64,000 nucleotides of DNA from Desulfobotulus pelophilus (GCF_026155325.1 NZ_JAPFPW010000009.1:1-64000), one strand, 5' to 3'; positions 24,623 to 34,130 are shown, numbered from the stretch's first letter. The notes: generated by a model from the sequence alone, not told the origin. Made by a program: numbers and translations.

Positions 24623-25693
24623 GTGTTCAGAGCAATTGTAAATAAGTGGATGCAGCGCTACTTTTCCGATGAAGAAGCCATTATTTTTACCTTTCTGATG
24701 GTGTTGTTTTTTGTCGTGATTATTTTTTTCAGTCGTATGCTGGCTCCTTTTCTGGTTTCTCTGGTTATAGCCTTTCTCCTGCAAAGTGTTGTCAGTGCCA
24801 TGGAGCGATTACGGCTGCCGCGCATGGTAGCCGTGATTGTTGCATTCAGTTTCTTTCTGGGGTTTCTGATGGCCGTTCTCTTCTGGTTGTTGCCGCTGAT
24901 CTGGCAACAGCTCCTGAGTCTCACCCGGGAGCTGCCGGGAATGGTAAGGGCGGCTCAGGTATGGTTTGTGGAAATGCAGGCAGCCTATCCACAGTTTTTA
25001 TCGCAGCAGCATCTGGATCAGCTGTTTACGGAAGCCAGTGGAGAGTTGCGTAAGCTCGGACAATGGCTGGTGGGCCTTTCCCTGTCCAGTATTCCCAGTC
25101 TTGTGGCATGGCTGATTTATCTGATTCTTGTTCCTATTCTGGTATTTTTTATGCTCAAGGATAAACAAAAGCTGATTGCCTATGTGTCTTCATTGATGCC
25201 GGAAAAAAGATCCCTGATCAGCCGTGTATGGCGGGAGATGGATGAACAGATCACCAATTATATACGAGGAAAATCCATAGAGATTTTTATAGTGGCTTCT
25301 GTTACCTGGGCGTCCTTTGTGTGGCTGGGGCTGGGGTATGCCGAACTGCTGGCTCTGCTGGTGGGATTTTCTGTGCTGGTTCCCTATATCGGAGCTGCCG
25401 TTGTTACCATTCCCGTAGCTCTGATTGCCCTGTTTCAGTTTGGTATTAGCTCTGATTTTCTCTGGGTAATGGCTGTGTATGGTATCATTCAGGCTTTGGA
25501 TGGTAATGTTCTGGTTCCGCTTCTTTTCTCCGAAGCGGTAAACCTGCATCCTGTTTCCATCATCCTTGCGGTGCTTGTTTTTGGTGGTCTTTGGGGTTTT
25601 TGGGGTGTATTTTTTGCCATTCCACTGGCAACCTTGCTGAAAGCCATTTTCAATGCCTGGCCCAAATTGCATGGGGATGACAGAGGTCTCTGA
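24623..25693 (+). CDS. AI-2E family (PerM/YdiK-type) transporter
   Basis: A 356-residue membrane protein from a GTG with GGAG upstream. About eight hydrophobic helices: a pair near residues 20-55, one at 67-95, then a soluble loop, and a C-terminal cluster from ~205. FSVLVPYIGAAVVTIPVALI and GNVLVPLLFSEAVNLHPVSII match the conserved AI-2E/PerM C-terminal region. Family members are linked to autoinducer-2 export or Na+/H+ antiport; the substrate here is unknown. The 3' end overlaps the next gene. Confidence 0.88.
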   Translation: MFRAIVNKWMQRYFSDEEAIIFTFLMVLFFVVIIFFSRMLAPFLVSLVIAFLLQSVVSAMERLRLPRMVAVIVAFSFFLGFLMAVLFWLLPLIWQQLLSLTRELPGMVRAAQVWFVEMQAAYPQFLSQQHLDQLFTEASGELRKLGQWLVGLSLSSIPSLVAWLIYLILVPILVFFMLKDKQKLIAYVSSLMPEKRSLISRVWREMDEQITNYIRGKSIEIFIVASVTWASFVWLGLGYAELLALLVGFSVLVPYIGAAVVTIPVALIALFQFGISSDFLWVMAVYGIIQALDGNVLVPLLFSEAVNLHPVSIILAVLVFGGLWGFWGVFFAIPLATLLKAIFNAWPKLHGDDRGL

Positions 25694-26435
25694 AGAATTA
25701 CGGGGAAGGGCGGCTGCTGCGGTCAGCTCGTGTTATCCTGTATGGAATGAATGCCTGACTGACAGTGAGGGGGAGGTTTTTGTGAAGCCTTGGGATAAAG
25801 AAGGGTTCTTGCAGGGGGTGCGGGAGAAGCTTTGCATAAGGAAAGCAGGGAAAAAACCTGTAGCGGATAAGAATTGTCCGGACCGCAGGCATATGGAAGC
25901 TCTTGTTGCATTGCAGGATCAGGGTGGCAGAGAGCTTGTGCAAAGGATGCTGCAGACAACGGAGCTGCCTGCCTGGGCCACGTTGCTGCAACAGCGTTTT
26001 CATGAGGTGCTGGAAGAAAAAGCGAGTTATCTTGCTGACCGGAGCGCCTTGCCCTATCCCGAGTCCTGGATGCGACTGGCATTTAAGGTGCAGGCACTGC
26101 GCTGTATTTCAGCGGGGCAGGATTCCCTGCTGGATGCCATAGGGAAGGGACTCGATCATCTTGCCTGCTTTCAGCCCCTGAATCCTCTGGACAGGGAGTC
26201 TCTCACCCTTGTGGAACGGTACAGGGATGAAATCCGGCAAGCGGGTGTTTCTCCGGGAGCGGAAGACGGGATATTTCTTTCCGATGGTACTACCCTCCGG
26301 GAGGTACTGCAGGGCTATACCAAGGCTCTCCCCGTATTCAATCGCTACCATGATCGGGTGGAGGCTTCCAAAAAAATGTACAGGGAAGAGCTGGGGGCCT
26401 TTATTGCTGTTGTACGGGTATCTGTTAGGCCATAA
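25653..26435 (+). CDS. Hypothetical protein co-transcribed with the AI-2E family permease
   Basis: Up to 260 residues. In-frame ATGs at 25653, 25671 and 25677 are all possible; none has a strong ribosome-binding site, and all lie within the permease 3' end, suggesting translational coupling. The protein is largely helical, soluble and rich in Leu/Glu/Arg, with no signal peptide. I recognise no domain. A terminator hairpin follows 14 bp after the stop, so it ends this two-gene operon. Confidence 0.65.
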   Translation: MPGPNCMGMTEVSEELRGRAAAAVSSCYPVWNECLTDSEGEVFVKPWDKEGFLQGVREKLCIRKAGKKPVADKNCPDRRHMEALVALQDQGGRELVQRMLQTTELPAWATLLQQRFHEVLEEKASYLADRSALPYPESWMRLAFKVQALRCISAGQDSLLDAIGKGLDHLACFQPLNPLDRESLTLVERYRDEIRQAGVSPGAEDGIFLSDGTTLREVLQGYTKALPVFNRYHDRVEASKKMYREELGAFIAVVRVSVRP

Positions 26436-26449
26436 AGGGGATGGCAGGT

Positions 26450-26477
26450 AAAGGGCAGGTAATGGAACCTGCCTTTT
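26450..26477. terminator. Intrinsic terminator between convergent genes
   Basis: An 11-bp stem AAAGGGCAGGT / ACCTGCCTTTT (one G-U) with a 6-base loop. It ends in TTTT on the plus strand and, by symmetry, on the minus strand. It serves the permease operon and fadL. Confidence 0.8.
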
Positions 26478-26498
26478 ACCATGGCAGAAACATGAATA

Positions 26499-27902
26499 TC
26501 AGAAGCGGTAACTCAGGGTCAGGCCGGCACCCAGCAGATGACCGCCTGCTTTGGCGAATACTCGTGGATCGTTTTGTTCAATAACGTCGATATAGCTTTT
26601 GTTGAAGTTGTCCGATTCTCCACCGACAATGCGGTCCTGTTCCACGGCGGTGTACTGCAGCACCGTATCCAGAGTGAAGTTGCCGAAATGGAAACCGGCT
26701 CCTATGGAGTAGGTTTTTTTATCGGCGTCGGGCCACATCAGATCAAGGGTGTCATCGGGGATGGGGCTGGGGTCGTAGAAATAACCGCAGCGTAGGGTGA
26801 TCAGCTCACTGAGTACGTACTCTGCGCCAAAGCGGATCTGACGTGTGTTGTCCCAGTTACGATCATAGGCAAGATCGAATGGTGCGCCCGTATGGGGGGT
26901 TATATGCTCCACCTGACGCTTGTTGATGCTCCACTCCGTCCATACCAGGTCAAATTCCATGGAGAAACGATCATGGGGAGCATAGCGGATACCGGCCTGT
27001 ATCTGCTGGGGGTGATTGTAGTCCATGGTGGCCTTACCAATTTTCACGCCATTTCTTTTCAGATCTCCGTCAAAATCCGTACTGGTCTCACTGCGGTAGG
27101 TCAGACCGAGGGTGATGGTATCCATGGGCTTGTACATGATGCCGAAATTGAAGGAATAGTTCAGATCGTCGGAAAGCTCCAGTTCAAGAACCTGCCCATG
27201 CATTTTGAGAGCGTTGTCTAATCGAATGCGGGCTGCTTCCTGTTGGGGCGTGATTATGTTAGCCGCTTTTAGTGCCTCTAAGTTCGCAAGTGTTCCTTGA
27301 GCAACTGGGATGCTACTATTTGAGAAATAATAGGGTATTTTCTTTCCCCCGGCTTCAGACCGGCCTATGGAAACCCCAAAGCCCAGTGATACATGCTCAT
27401 TGATTTTGTAGGCCAGTGTGGGTGTCACGGTAATGCGTTTGTAATAGGAGTGGTAGGAGGAGTGAACGCCAGGATTTTTTGCCGGATCGTTGGGCCATTC
27501 CACTTCGAGACCCCAGGGTGCGTAGGCTGCTACGCCCAGCGCTATCCTGTCTGTGAGCGGCATGGCAAAGCCTATGTGGGGGGCTGCCAGTGTGGGAAAA
27601 TCATCACTCACAGTAAAGCTTCTGCCCTGAAATGAAGGGTCCTGAGTGCCTTCAATACGCAGTCCCTTGGCTTCAAGGTCCGGTTCGATGACATGAACTC
27701 CCATGGCCAAGGTGGGAGAGGTAATCTGTGTCAGGCCTGCGGGATTGTAGTAAACCGCAAAGGGGTCATCGGCATAGGCGGAATAGGCCCCACCCATGGC
27801 GGTGGCCTTGGAGCCGATGCCAAAGGTGTCCACACAGCCTGCATAGGCTGTAGTGACGATTAAGACAAGGCCGGCGAAGAGAGCTGTGAGACACTTTTTC
27901 AC
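26499..27902 (-). CDS. fadL: FadL/OmpP1/TodX-family outer-membrane hydrophobe transporter
   Basis: About 467 residues from a GTG at 27902 with GGAGG six bases upstream. The longer ATG frame to 27962 adds a basic stretch before the signal sequence and is less likely. The signal peptide ends near TTAYA/GCVD (residue ~21). ATAMGGAYSAYADDPFAVYYNPAGL is the FadL N-terminal plug signature, and the protein ends in a beta-strand closing YRF, the aromatic C-terminus required for BAM insertion. It imports long-chain fatty acids or other hydrophobic compounds. Residues around 200-235 are encoded by distinctly A/T-richer DNA (27240-27345), probably a variable loop. Confidence 0.92.
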   Translation of the reverse strand: MKKCLTALFAGLVLIVTTAYAGCVDTFGIGSKATAMGGAYSAYADDPFAVYYNPAGLTQITSPTLAMGVHVIEPDLEAKGLRIEGTQDPSFQGRSFTVSDDFPTLAAPHIGFAMPLTDRIALGVAAYAPWGLEVEWPNDPAKNPGVHSSYHSYYKRITVTPTLAYKINEHVSLGFGVSIGRSEAGGKKIPYYFSNSSIPVAQGTLANLEALKAANIITPQQEAARIRLDNALKMHGQVLELELSDDLNYSFNFGIMYKPMDTITLGLTYRSETSTDFDGDLKRNGVKIGKATMDYNHPQQIQAGIRYAPHDRFSMEFDLVWTEWSINKRQVEHITPHTGAPFDLAYDRNWDNTRQIRFGAEYVLSELITLRCGYFYDPSPIPDDTLDLMWPDADKKTYSIGAGFHFGNFTLDTVLQYTAVEQDRIVGGESDNFNKSYIDVIEQNDPRVFAKAGGHLLGAGLTLSYRF

Positions 27903-28227
27903 GAATAACCTCCTTGGAAATAAGTGGAAATACGGGGGTAGAAACGAGTGTCTTTTTTTCATGAACCGCTCCCGTCATAAAAGGGAAGGGCAATGAAATG
28001 AGCGCTTGGTATGAATGCCGTTTATTATTCGATAGCAGTGTTCGCATTGCATATCGGGGGCTAACCAGGATGTCAAGAAAAAAGACCCTGTTTATGTTTT
28101 CATATTCAGCTTTTAGGGCGGACATGATATAAAAATTGTCTGCCCATTCTGCTGTTTCGAGGTTTTTCAAAAAATTTCCGGGTTTTCGGGCAGGCTGGTT
28201 GTTGTTTTGTCAAGGGAGGGGCTTCAA
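27903..28227. other. Divergent region between fadL and the MBL hydrolase
   Basis: 325 bp. It contains a good minus-strand promoter for fadL (28048-28076) and the GGGAGGGG ribosome-binding site of the hydrolase. A frame from 28136 overlapping the hydrolase in another phase is not a credible gene. No plus-strand promoter is clear. Confidence 0.5.
28048..28076 (-). promoter_or_regulatory. Probable sigma70 promoter of fadL
   Basis: Minus strand TTGACA (28076-28071), a 17-base spacer and TATGCA (28053-28048). The -35 is perfect and the -10 matches the first three positions. It lies about 146 bp upstream of the fadL start, leaving a long leader. Confidence 0.5.
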
Positions 28228-29001
28228 ATGCGGATTTATGCGGGGGATGGCTATATACAGATGCTATTATTTGCACTGTATCCCGATGGGAGAGTTCTGG
28301 CCCTGGATGGAGGGTGTCGTTGCGATATTCCGGTTATGGAGAGAATGCTGGAAGAAGGAATGGGAAGACGGTGGTCGGATGTGGGGCTGCAGATTGTTTC
28401 CCACATTCATCCGGACCATGCTGGAGCGGCACCTCTGTTACAGCGTCGTTATGGACTCAGACTGGCGGCCCCGGAGGGGATTAACCGCTGGTATGCGGGA
28501 ATGGGGGGATTTCTGCAGCATAAAATTGATATTTTTCTAGGGTATTTTGTGGTTTATGTGATGAAGAAACCATGGAAAAATTTATTCTACAGAAGAAAAA
28601 TATCTATGGACCATGCATTAAGAGATGGTGATCGTCTGCCGGGTTTTCCGGACTGGCAGGCACTTCTCACCCCCGGGCATACGAATCATGATATGGTTTT
28701 TTATCATGCAGAGACAAAAACTCTGTACGCGGCGGATGTAATTCTCTATGTAAACCGGCGGTTTCAGCTTCCTTTCCCCGTATCCTTGCCGGATGAAATG
28801 GAAGAAAGCCTTCTTCGTATCCGAAACCTGGATGTGAAAACCCTGATTCTGGCTCATGGAGGTATTCTTGAGGTGGAGGGCGTGGCGCCAATTGTGGATA
28901 TCCTTCTGGCACGGCTCTCGGAAACCACTATAAATCCGATGCTCAGGCGTATCCGGCCCCTGACACGGTTTTCTCCGGCTTTGCGCGATCACCTTCTTTA
29001 A
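28228..29001 (+). CDS. Metallo-beta-lactamase-fold hydrolase
   Basis: About 257 residues from ATG 28228, preceded by GGGAGGGG; the TTG at 28207 is inside that leader. The metal motif SHIHPDHAGAAP (HxHxDH, residues 59-64) is complete. Further ligands are LTPGHTNHD, AADVILY and LAHGG. The fold is that of glyoxalase II/MBL hydrolases, so it would bind two metal ions in the cytoplasm. The long middle insertion, around FLGYFVVYVMKKPWKNLFYRR, is more hydrophobic and basic than usual and may contact membrane or lipid. The substrate is unknown. Confidence 0.85.
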   Translation: MRIYAGDGYIQMLLFALYPDGRVLALDGGCRCDIPVMERMLEEGMGRRWSDVGLQIVSHIHPDHAGAAPLLQRRYGLRLAAPEGINRWYAGMGGFLQHKIDIFLGYFVVYVMKKPWKNLFYRRKISMDHALRDGDRLPGFPDWQALLTPGHTNHDMVFYHAETKTLYAADVILYVNRRFQLPFPVSLPDEMEESLLRIRNLDVKTLILAHGGILEVEGVAPIVDILLARLSETTINPMLRRIRPLTRFSPALRDHLL

Positions 29002-29020
29002 AGCCGTTTTTCATGGGAAA

Positions 29021-29043
29021 TCCGGGGCCTGAGCGGCCCCGGA
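29021..29043. terminator. Hairpin between convergent MBL hydrolase and pepA
   Basis: A perfect 9-bp GC-rich stem TCCGGGGCC / GGCCCCGGA with a 5-base loop. No U-tract follows in either direction, so it may be a weak terminator or a 3'-end stabiliser. Confidence 0.55.
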
Positions 29044-29083
29044 CTAGAGATTCACGCGGGTATGGGCTGTGGGCCTTTTTGGG

Positions 29084-30571
29084 TTACAGCATTTTTGTTT
29101 CTTCAAGGTCCGTGAGCAGCCCGTGCAGCAGCCTCACCCCGAAACCGCTTCCTCCAGCAGGGCAGTATGCAGAGGCCTTGGAAAGATAGGCCGGTCCCGC
29201 AATATCTATATGTGCCCAGCGGGTTTTCCCCGTAAATTCCTGCAGGAAAAGGGCTGCGGTGATGGCACCGCCGTTTCTTGTTGTGGAAACATTACGCAGA
29301 TCTGCCAGTTCGCTTTTCAGGAGCTTCTTATAGTCTCTGGGAAGGGGCATGGGCCAGCAGCGTTCAAAGGTTGCTTCTCCTGCTTTTGCCAGCGCCTGGG
29401 CCAGGGTGCTATCCTCCGTAAAGCCTCCTGCCATATCCTCTCCCAGAGCCACCATGCAGGCTCCCGTAAGGGTAGCCATATCTATCATCAGATCTGGTTT
29501 TTCAACTTCTGCAAGCCATGCAAGGGTGTCGGCCAGAATCAGGCGACCCTCTGCATCGGTGTTCATGACTTCTATGCTTTTACCGTTGTAGGCCCGGAAG
29601 ACGTCACCCGGCCGGTATGCCGTTGCAGAAGGCATATTTTCTACAATGGGAATAGCGGCAATGAAGCGGAATGATGGCCGGGTTCTGGCAAGGGCAATGG
29701 CGGCTCCTGTAACGGCGGCTGCACCTGCCATATCCATTTTCATGCCTTCCATGCCCGCAGGTGGTTTCAGATCCAGTCCGCCGGAATCAAAGGTAACCCC
29801 CTTTCCCACAAGGGCAACGGTTTTGTCTGCAGCCTTTTCAGGGTTGTAATGCAGAGTAAGCAGGCAGGGCTCTGCATCGCTACCCTGAGCGACGGCAAGC
29901 ATGGCACCAAATCCCAGCTGCGTGAGCTCCTTTCTGCCCATGCGCCGAGTTGCAAGCCCCTCGTTCACGGCCGCCTTTTCAAGCATGTCCGCAAGGGCCT
30001 GGGGTCGTTTGTCATTGGGGGGGATGGATACCCAGGAGCGGGCGAGGTGGGTGGCCGTACAGACGGCCTGAACTTCCGCAGCCATGGCTGTAAGATGGCG
30101 CAGTGATGCCGTGTCCGTCAGAATAAGAATTTCCTGGAGGGCTTTGATTTCGCTTTCTTTTTTATAGGCATCAAAGCGGTAGTTAGCCAGGACGAGGCCC
30201 TCAAGCAAGCCTTTTACCAGATGGTTTTCCAGCAGACTTTTTTCCGCATCCGGCAGAAAAACCCCCATCACTTCCTCTTTTGCTTCCATGGCTGCTTTGA
30301 CAGCAGCAGCGGCAGCTCTGCGGAAGCTTTCGGCGTTCAAATCTTCTTTTTTACCCACACCTGCCAGAATGACCCTGGGGGAGGGCATTCCTTCCGGCAT
30401 GGAAAGAAAGTAAATTTTTTCAGCTCTGCCACCGAATTCTGGCAGATTTCTGATTTTTTCACAAAGGGTGGCTTTGTCTCCGTCTTTATATAATGGTTTG
30501 TCTTCACAGACAAAAAGTATTCTGGTGTAAGGTTTTTCCGTTATGGACGGGTAAGGATGAACAGCAAGCAT
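29084..30571 (-). CDS. pepA: Leucyl (M17) aminopeptidase
   Basis: A 495-residue product. The catalytic C-terminal domain shows VGKGVTFDSGGLDLKP (metal and catalytic Lys), KMDMAGAAAV and the M17 hallmark NTDAEGRL. It removes N-terminal residues from peptides in the cytoplasm using two metal ions, and acts as a hexamer in known members. The N-terminal ~170 residues are the non-catalytic domain and are variable. It starts 19 bp after the glpX stop, so the two form an operon. The pairing has no obvious metabolic logic. Confidence 0.95.
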   Translation of the reverse strand: MLAVHPYPSITEKPYTRILFVCEDKPLYKDGDKATLCEKIRNLPEFGGRAEKIYFLSMPEGMPSPRVILAGVGKKEDLNAESFRRAAAAAVKAAMEAKEEVMGVFLPDAEKSLLENHLVKGLLEGLVLANYRFDAYKKESEIKALQEILILTDTASLRHLTAMAAEVQAVCTATHLARSWVSIPPNDKRPQALADMLEKAAVNEGLATRRMGRKELTQLGFGAMLAVAQGSDAEPCLLTLHYNPEKAADKTVALVGKGVTFDSGGLDLKPPAGMEGMKMDMAGAAAVTGAAIALARTRPSFRFIAAIPIVENMPSATAYRPGDVFRAYNGKSIEVMNTDAEGRLILADTLAWLAEVEKPDLMIDMATLTGACMVALGEDMAGGFTEDSTLAQALAKAGEATFERCWPMPLPRDYKKLLKSELADLRNVSTTRNGGAITAALFLQEFTGKTRWAHIDIAGPAYLSKASAYCPAGGSGFGVRLLHGLLTDLEETKML

Positions 30572-30590
30572 GGAAGCTCCTTTTTCCTGG

Positions 30591-31574
30591 TTAGCCGTAG
30601 TTTACAGCACTGAACTGCTGTAGTTTTGTGAGATTGTGGATGGAGCGGACATAGCGCATGGTACCCGTACGACCCCGGATCACCAGAGAATCCGTAGTGG
30701 CACTGTTCCCAGTGTAGCGAACACCGGGAAGAAAGGTGCCCCCGGAAATACCCGTAGCCGCAAAAAAAACATCATCGCTTTTCACCAGATCCCGGACGGA
30801 GCGGATTTTTTTCATATCAATGCCGGCTGCATGCAGAGCTTCCCGTTCTTCGCTGCTCTGGGGATTCAGGCGGGTGAGCATTTCTCCGTTGAGTCCACGT
30901 ATGGCACAGGCAGCAAGTACACCTTCCGGTGTCCCTCCCGTACCCATCATGATGTCCACTTCGCAGTCCGGGTCAATGGCCATAAGGGCACCGGCCACAT
31001 CTCCGTCCGTATGCAGCTGAATTCGGGCACCGGCTTTGCGGATGGCTTCAATGAGTGGTTTGTGCCTGGGCTTATCCAGTACAAAAACAACCAGATCTTC
31101 CACGTCTTTGCCAAGGGCTCTGGCAATTTTGTGGAGGTTCTCGGGAACGGGTGCGTCCAGGTCTGCCACGTCTTTAGCCGTTTCCGGCACTACGAGCTTT
31201 TCCATGTAAAAACTGGGGCCGGGGTTGAACATGGTGTCATAGGGAGCCAGCCCCACAACGGAAATGGCATTGGGTCTGCCAAAGGCAAGAAGGCTTGTAC
31301 CTTCCACCGGATCCACAGCCACATCCACCATGGGGCCTGTGCCGTTCCCGACCTTTTCTCCGTTATACAGCATGGGGGCTTCATCTTTTTCACCTTCACC
31401 GATCACAATGCGGCCTTCCACGGGAACGGCGGCGAAGGAGAGCCGCATGGCATCTACTGCGGCCCGGTCTCCAGATATCTTGTCGCCACGTCCCAGCCAG
31501 CGGGCCGAGGCCAGCGCTGCGGATTCCGTAACGCGCATGAGATCCATGGCAAGGTTGCGCTGGGGTATTTCCAT
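30591..31574 (-). CDS. glpX: Class II fructose-1,6-bisphosphatase
   Basis: About 327 residues from ATG 31574 (AAGGAAG seven bases upstream); a longer frame to 31649 lacks family support. GEGEKDEAPML, VDPVEGTSLLA and GDVAGALMAI are the GlpX/SBPase-like metal- and phosphate-binding segments. It hydrolyses fructose-1,6-bisphosphate to fructose-6-phosphate in gluconeogenesis. The GlpX N-terminus MEIPQRNLAMDLMRVTESAA confirms the start. It is first in an operon with pepA. Confidence 0.95.
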   Translation of the reverse strand: MEIPQRNLAMDLMRVTESAALASARWLGRGDKISGDRAAVDAMRLSFAAVPVEGRIVIGEGEKDEAPMLYNGEKVGNGTGPMVDVAVDPVEGTSLLAFGRPNAISVVGLAPYDTMFNPGPSFYMEKLVVPETAKDVADLDAPVPENLHKIARALGKDVEDLVVFVLDKPRHKPLIEAIRKAGARIQLHTDGDVAGALMAIDPDCEVDIMMGTGGTPEGVLAACAIRGLNGEMLTRLNPQSSEEREALHAAGIDMKKIRSVRDLVKSDDVFFAATGISGGTFLPGVRYTGNSATTDSLVIRGRTGTMRYVRSIHNLTKLQQFSAVNYG

Positions 31575-31763
31575 GGTACTTCCTTTCTGTTCATTCAGGT
31601 GGTTTTGCCTTATCCACCCGGTGTATGATGATCTGTCGGTTTCAGCCATGTGCGGTCAGATTCAGAAAAAGACTGCTGGCAGATTACTCCTGAGGCAGCC
31701 GTCACGGGCAGAATACCGGCTGCCCCAGAGATGGGCAATCGACTCAAACAGGCAGTGCGGGAT

Positions 31764-32546
31764 TCACATGCCGCAAGTTCTGGCTTTAAGGGTCAGTTTT
31801 TCTTCGAAAAAATCAACAGCCCTTTTTAGCATAATTTTCTGGTGGCCCGGATGGCTGATGCGGTGATCGCCTCCTTCAAAGGCAATGAAGCGTTTGGGTT
31901 CTGCTGCCAGCTCATATACTCTGTGCCCTTCTTCCACCGGAACAACTTTGTCATCGGTTCCGTGTACAACAAAAAGATTCCGCATGGCGGGTATGCGTTC
32001 TGTCAGGTCGAAATGGAGATTTTTCGTAAAAAAAGTTTCAGGGAGTCCGCTTTCCTGCAGAATGGCGGCCATGTCTGCTGGCTCCTGCTGGGTCAGCACC
32101 CGCCCCTTGATCAGGGGGGCAATCAGGAAGGTGGCCGCAGGCCGTATGGTAGACCAGGCACTGATACAGGTGGCCCCGCCCATGCTGCTGCCGAAAAGGC
32201 CGAAGGGTCTTCCGAGGTCTTTCCGGAGGGACAGCATTTCCCAGGCAGCAACCATGTCTTCCACCCGGGTGTCCAGGCTGCTTTCTGCAAGATGGCCTTC
32301 CGAATTTCCGGAACCTCTGTGATGAAAGCGGAAAAAACCCACGCCACAGGCAAGCAGACTGCTGGCAAGGTCCCGTTGCTTGCTGGAGTCCGCATCACTT
32401 AAAAGACCGTGGGATCCAATGACAATGGGTGGGTTTTTGATATCAGGCAGGTGGAGAAAGCCGGAAAGGGAAAAACCGCCGGAGGTAAAGCGAAGAGCTT
32501 CGCACGGCTCCTGGCCTGTTATTGTTTTTTCAGATGTTTCTTGCAT
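31764..32546 (-). CDS. Alpha/beta hydrolase (serine esterase/aminopeptidase-like)
   Basis: About 260 residues from ATG 32546, which has GAGG five bases upstream; the ATG at 32588 lacks a site. The nucleophile elbow GSSMGG puts Ser near residue 121; HGTDDKVVP supplies the acid and GGDHRISHPG the histidine. The oxyanion region is GSHGLLSDADSSKQRDLA. The layout resembles short-chain acyl esterases/BAAT-like hydrolases. No signal peptide, so cytoplasmic. The substrate is unknown. It is divergent from rlmD. The 189 bp after its stop contain a 7-bp stem (GCAGCCG/CGGCTGC) without a U-tract. Confidence 0.82.
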   Translation of the reverse strand: MQETSEKTITGQEPCEALRFTSGGFSLSGFLHLPDIKNPPIVIGSHGLLSDADSSKQRDLASSLLACGVGFFRFHHRGSGNSEGHLAESSLDTRVEDMVAAWEMLSLRKDLGRPFGLFGSSMGGATCISAWSTIRPAATFLIAPLIKGRVLTQQEPADMAAILQESGLPETFFTKNLHFDLTERIPAMRNLFVVHGTDDKVVPVEEGHRVYELAAEPKRFIAFEGGDHRISHPGHQKIMLKRAVDFFEEKLTLKARTCGM

Positions 32547-32655
32547 GATTTCCTCATAGTGTTCATTCTTGAATGCTTGATTTTTCATCAGACAAAAGAT
32601 TATATAGAAAACTTTTTACCTTGTCACTTCCCGGAACCTTAAATAGCGGAACCCT

Positions 32656-34050
32656 ATGAGCGATATCAGAAAAAAGCAGGAAATAGAACTGGATGTTACG
32701 GACATGGCTTTTGGCGGCAGGGGACTTGCCCGTGTGGATGGTCTGGCCGTGTTTGTGGATGATGCTGTGGCAGGAGACAGGGTAAGGGCCAGGGTGGTGA
32801 AGAAAAAGAAACGCCATGCTGAGGCAAAAACCCTGGAAGTTCTGTCTCCTTCCGCAGACAGGGTGATACCGGTTTGCTCCTATGCCGCCCATTGCGGAGG
32901 CTGTAAGTGGCAGCATCTTCAGTATGAAAAACAGTTGCATTATAAAACTCTTCAGGTGGGGGAAGCCCTTGAGCATATAGGTGGCATAAAAGGAGTTTCC
33001 GTTCTTCCTGCTCTGGCTTCTCCACGGTCTTTTCATTACAGAAACAAGATGGAATTTACCTGTACGGACAGCCGGTGGCTTCTGCCGGAAGAACTTGCCA
33101 ACCCGGATGTGAAGAAGGATGCGGCCATAGGTCTGCATGTACCCGGAGCTTTTGACCGGGTGCTGGATATTCACAAATGTCATATACAGCCTGAAAGGGC
33201 CACCCCGCTTTTAGACTTCATTCGTAGAGAAATTCTTGCCTCGGGTCTTCCCATGTACGGGTTGAGAAGCCATGAGGGTTTCTGGCGTTTTGTCATGCTG
33301 CGTCATAGTCTGGCGGATGATGTTTTTATGGTCAATCTCGTGACAAAAGACCCGGACGCGGATGTGCTCCTGCCCATGGCAGAGCGTATCCGTCAGGCTT
33401 TTCCGGAAGTTGTGAGTGTGGTGAACAATGTGACCCGCCGTAAGGCAGGGGTTGCCATTGGTGAAGAGGAATTTCTTTTGTCAGGGGAACCGGCCATCTA
33501 TGACGCCATTGGTTCCTTTCGCTTTAAAATTTCAGCCAATTCTTTTTTTCAGACCAATACGGCGGGTGCGGAAAAACTGTACGCTCAGGTGGCCGCCTAT
33601 GCGGAGCTTCGGGGAGGGGAAAAGGTACTGGATCTCTATTCGGGAACAGGCACCATTCCCATTTTTCTTTCAAAAGCAGCTTCGGAAATTATTGGCATAG
33701 AAATTGTTGAAAGTGCTGTGGCCGATGCCAGAATGAATTGCCTTGAAAATGGTGTGGAGAACTGCCGTTTTATTCTGGGAGATATGAAAGATGTCCTGCC
33801 CGGTCTGGATGCAAAGCCTGATGTGATGATCATTGATCCGCCCAGAGCGGGCATGCACCCGGATGTGGTGAAGCGCATTCTGGAGCTGGCACCGGAGCGT
33901 ATGGTCTATGTATCCTGCAACCCTGCCACCATGGCAAGGGACCTGGCCATGATGCAGGGTGCCTATGAAATTCTTGAGGTACAGCCTGTGGACATGTTTC
34001 CCCATACCTTTCACATTGAGGCTGTGGCAAAGCTGAGGAGAAAATTGTAG
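32656..34050 (+). CDS. rlmD: 23S rRNA (uracil-5-)-methyltransferase, RlmD/RumA family
   Basis: A 464-residue product. The N-terminal TRAM domain (~5-65) is followed by a [4Fe-4S] cluster set Cys74, Cys80, Cys83 (CSYAAHCGGC) and a fourth Cys in DIHKCHI. The SAM-binding motif is LDLYSGTGTIPIFL, then IIDPPRAGMHPDV, and the catalytic Cys is in VSCNPATMARDL. It methylates C5 of a uridine in 23S rRNA; whether the site is U1939 or U747 cannot be decided from sequence alone. It is followed by two hairpins before uup. Confidence 0.93.
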   Translation: MSDIRKKQEIELDVTDMAFGGRGLARVDGLAVFVDDAVAGDRVRARVVKKKKRHAEAKTLEVLSPSADRVIPVCSYAAHCGGCKWQHLQYEKQLHYKTLQVGEALEHIGGIKGVSVLPALASPRSFHYRNKMEFTCTDSRWLLPEELANPDVKKDAAIGLHVPGAFDRVLDIHKCHIQPERATPLLDFIRREILASGLPMYGLRSHEGFWRFVMLRHSLADDVFMVNLVTKDPDADVLLPMAERIRQAFPEVVSVVNNVTRRKAGVAIGEEEFLLSGEPAIYDAIGSFRFKISANSFFQTNTAGAEKLYAQVAAYAELRGGEKVLDLYSGTGTIPIFLSKAASEIIGIEIVESAVADARMNCLENGVENCRFILGDMKDVLPGLDAKPDVMIIDPPRAGMHPDVVKRILELAPERMVYVSCNPATMARDLAMMQGAYEILEVQPVDMFPHTFHIEAVAKLRRKL

Positions 34051-34130
34051 GGAAAGCATGGTGCGGGGGGATGGCTGAAAAGCTTTGAAACGAAATCTGG
34101 TTCACCTGATTTTTTAAAAAGACTTGAAAA

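Noticed and set aside
28136-28540. Alternative 134-codon gene upstream of the MBL hydrolase
   Set aside because: It overlaps the HxHxDH-containing frame, and only the latter has a ribosome-binding site and motifs.
31694-31722. Terminator after the alpha/beta hydrolase gene
   Set aside because: A 7-bp stem with a 15-base loop exists, but no U-tract follows on the relevant strand, so it is not reported as a terminator.
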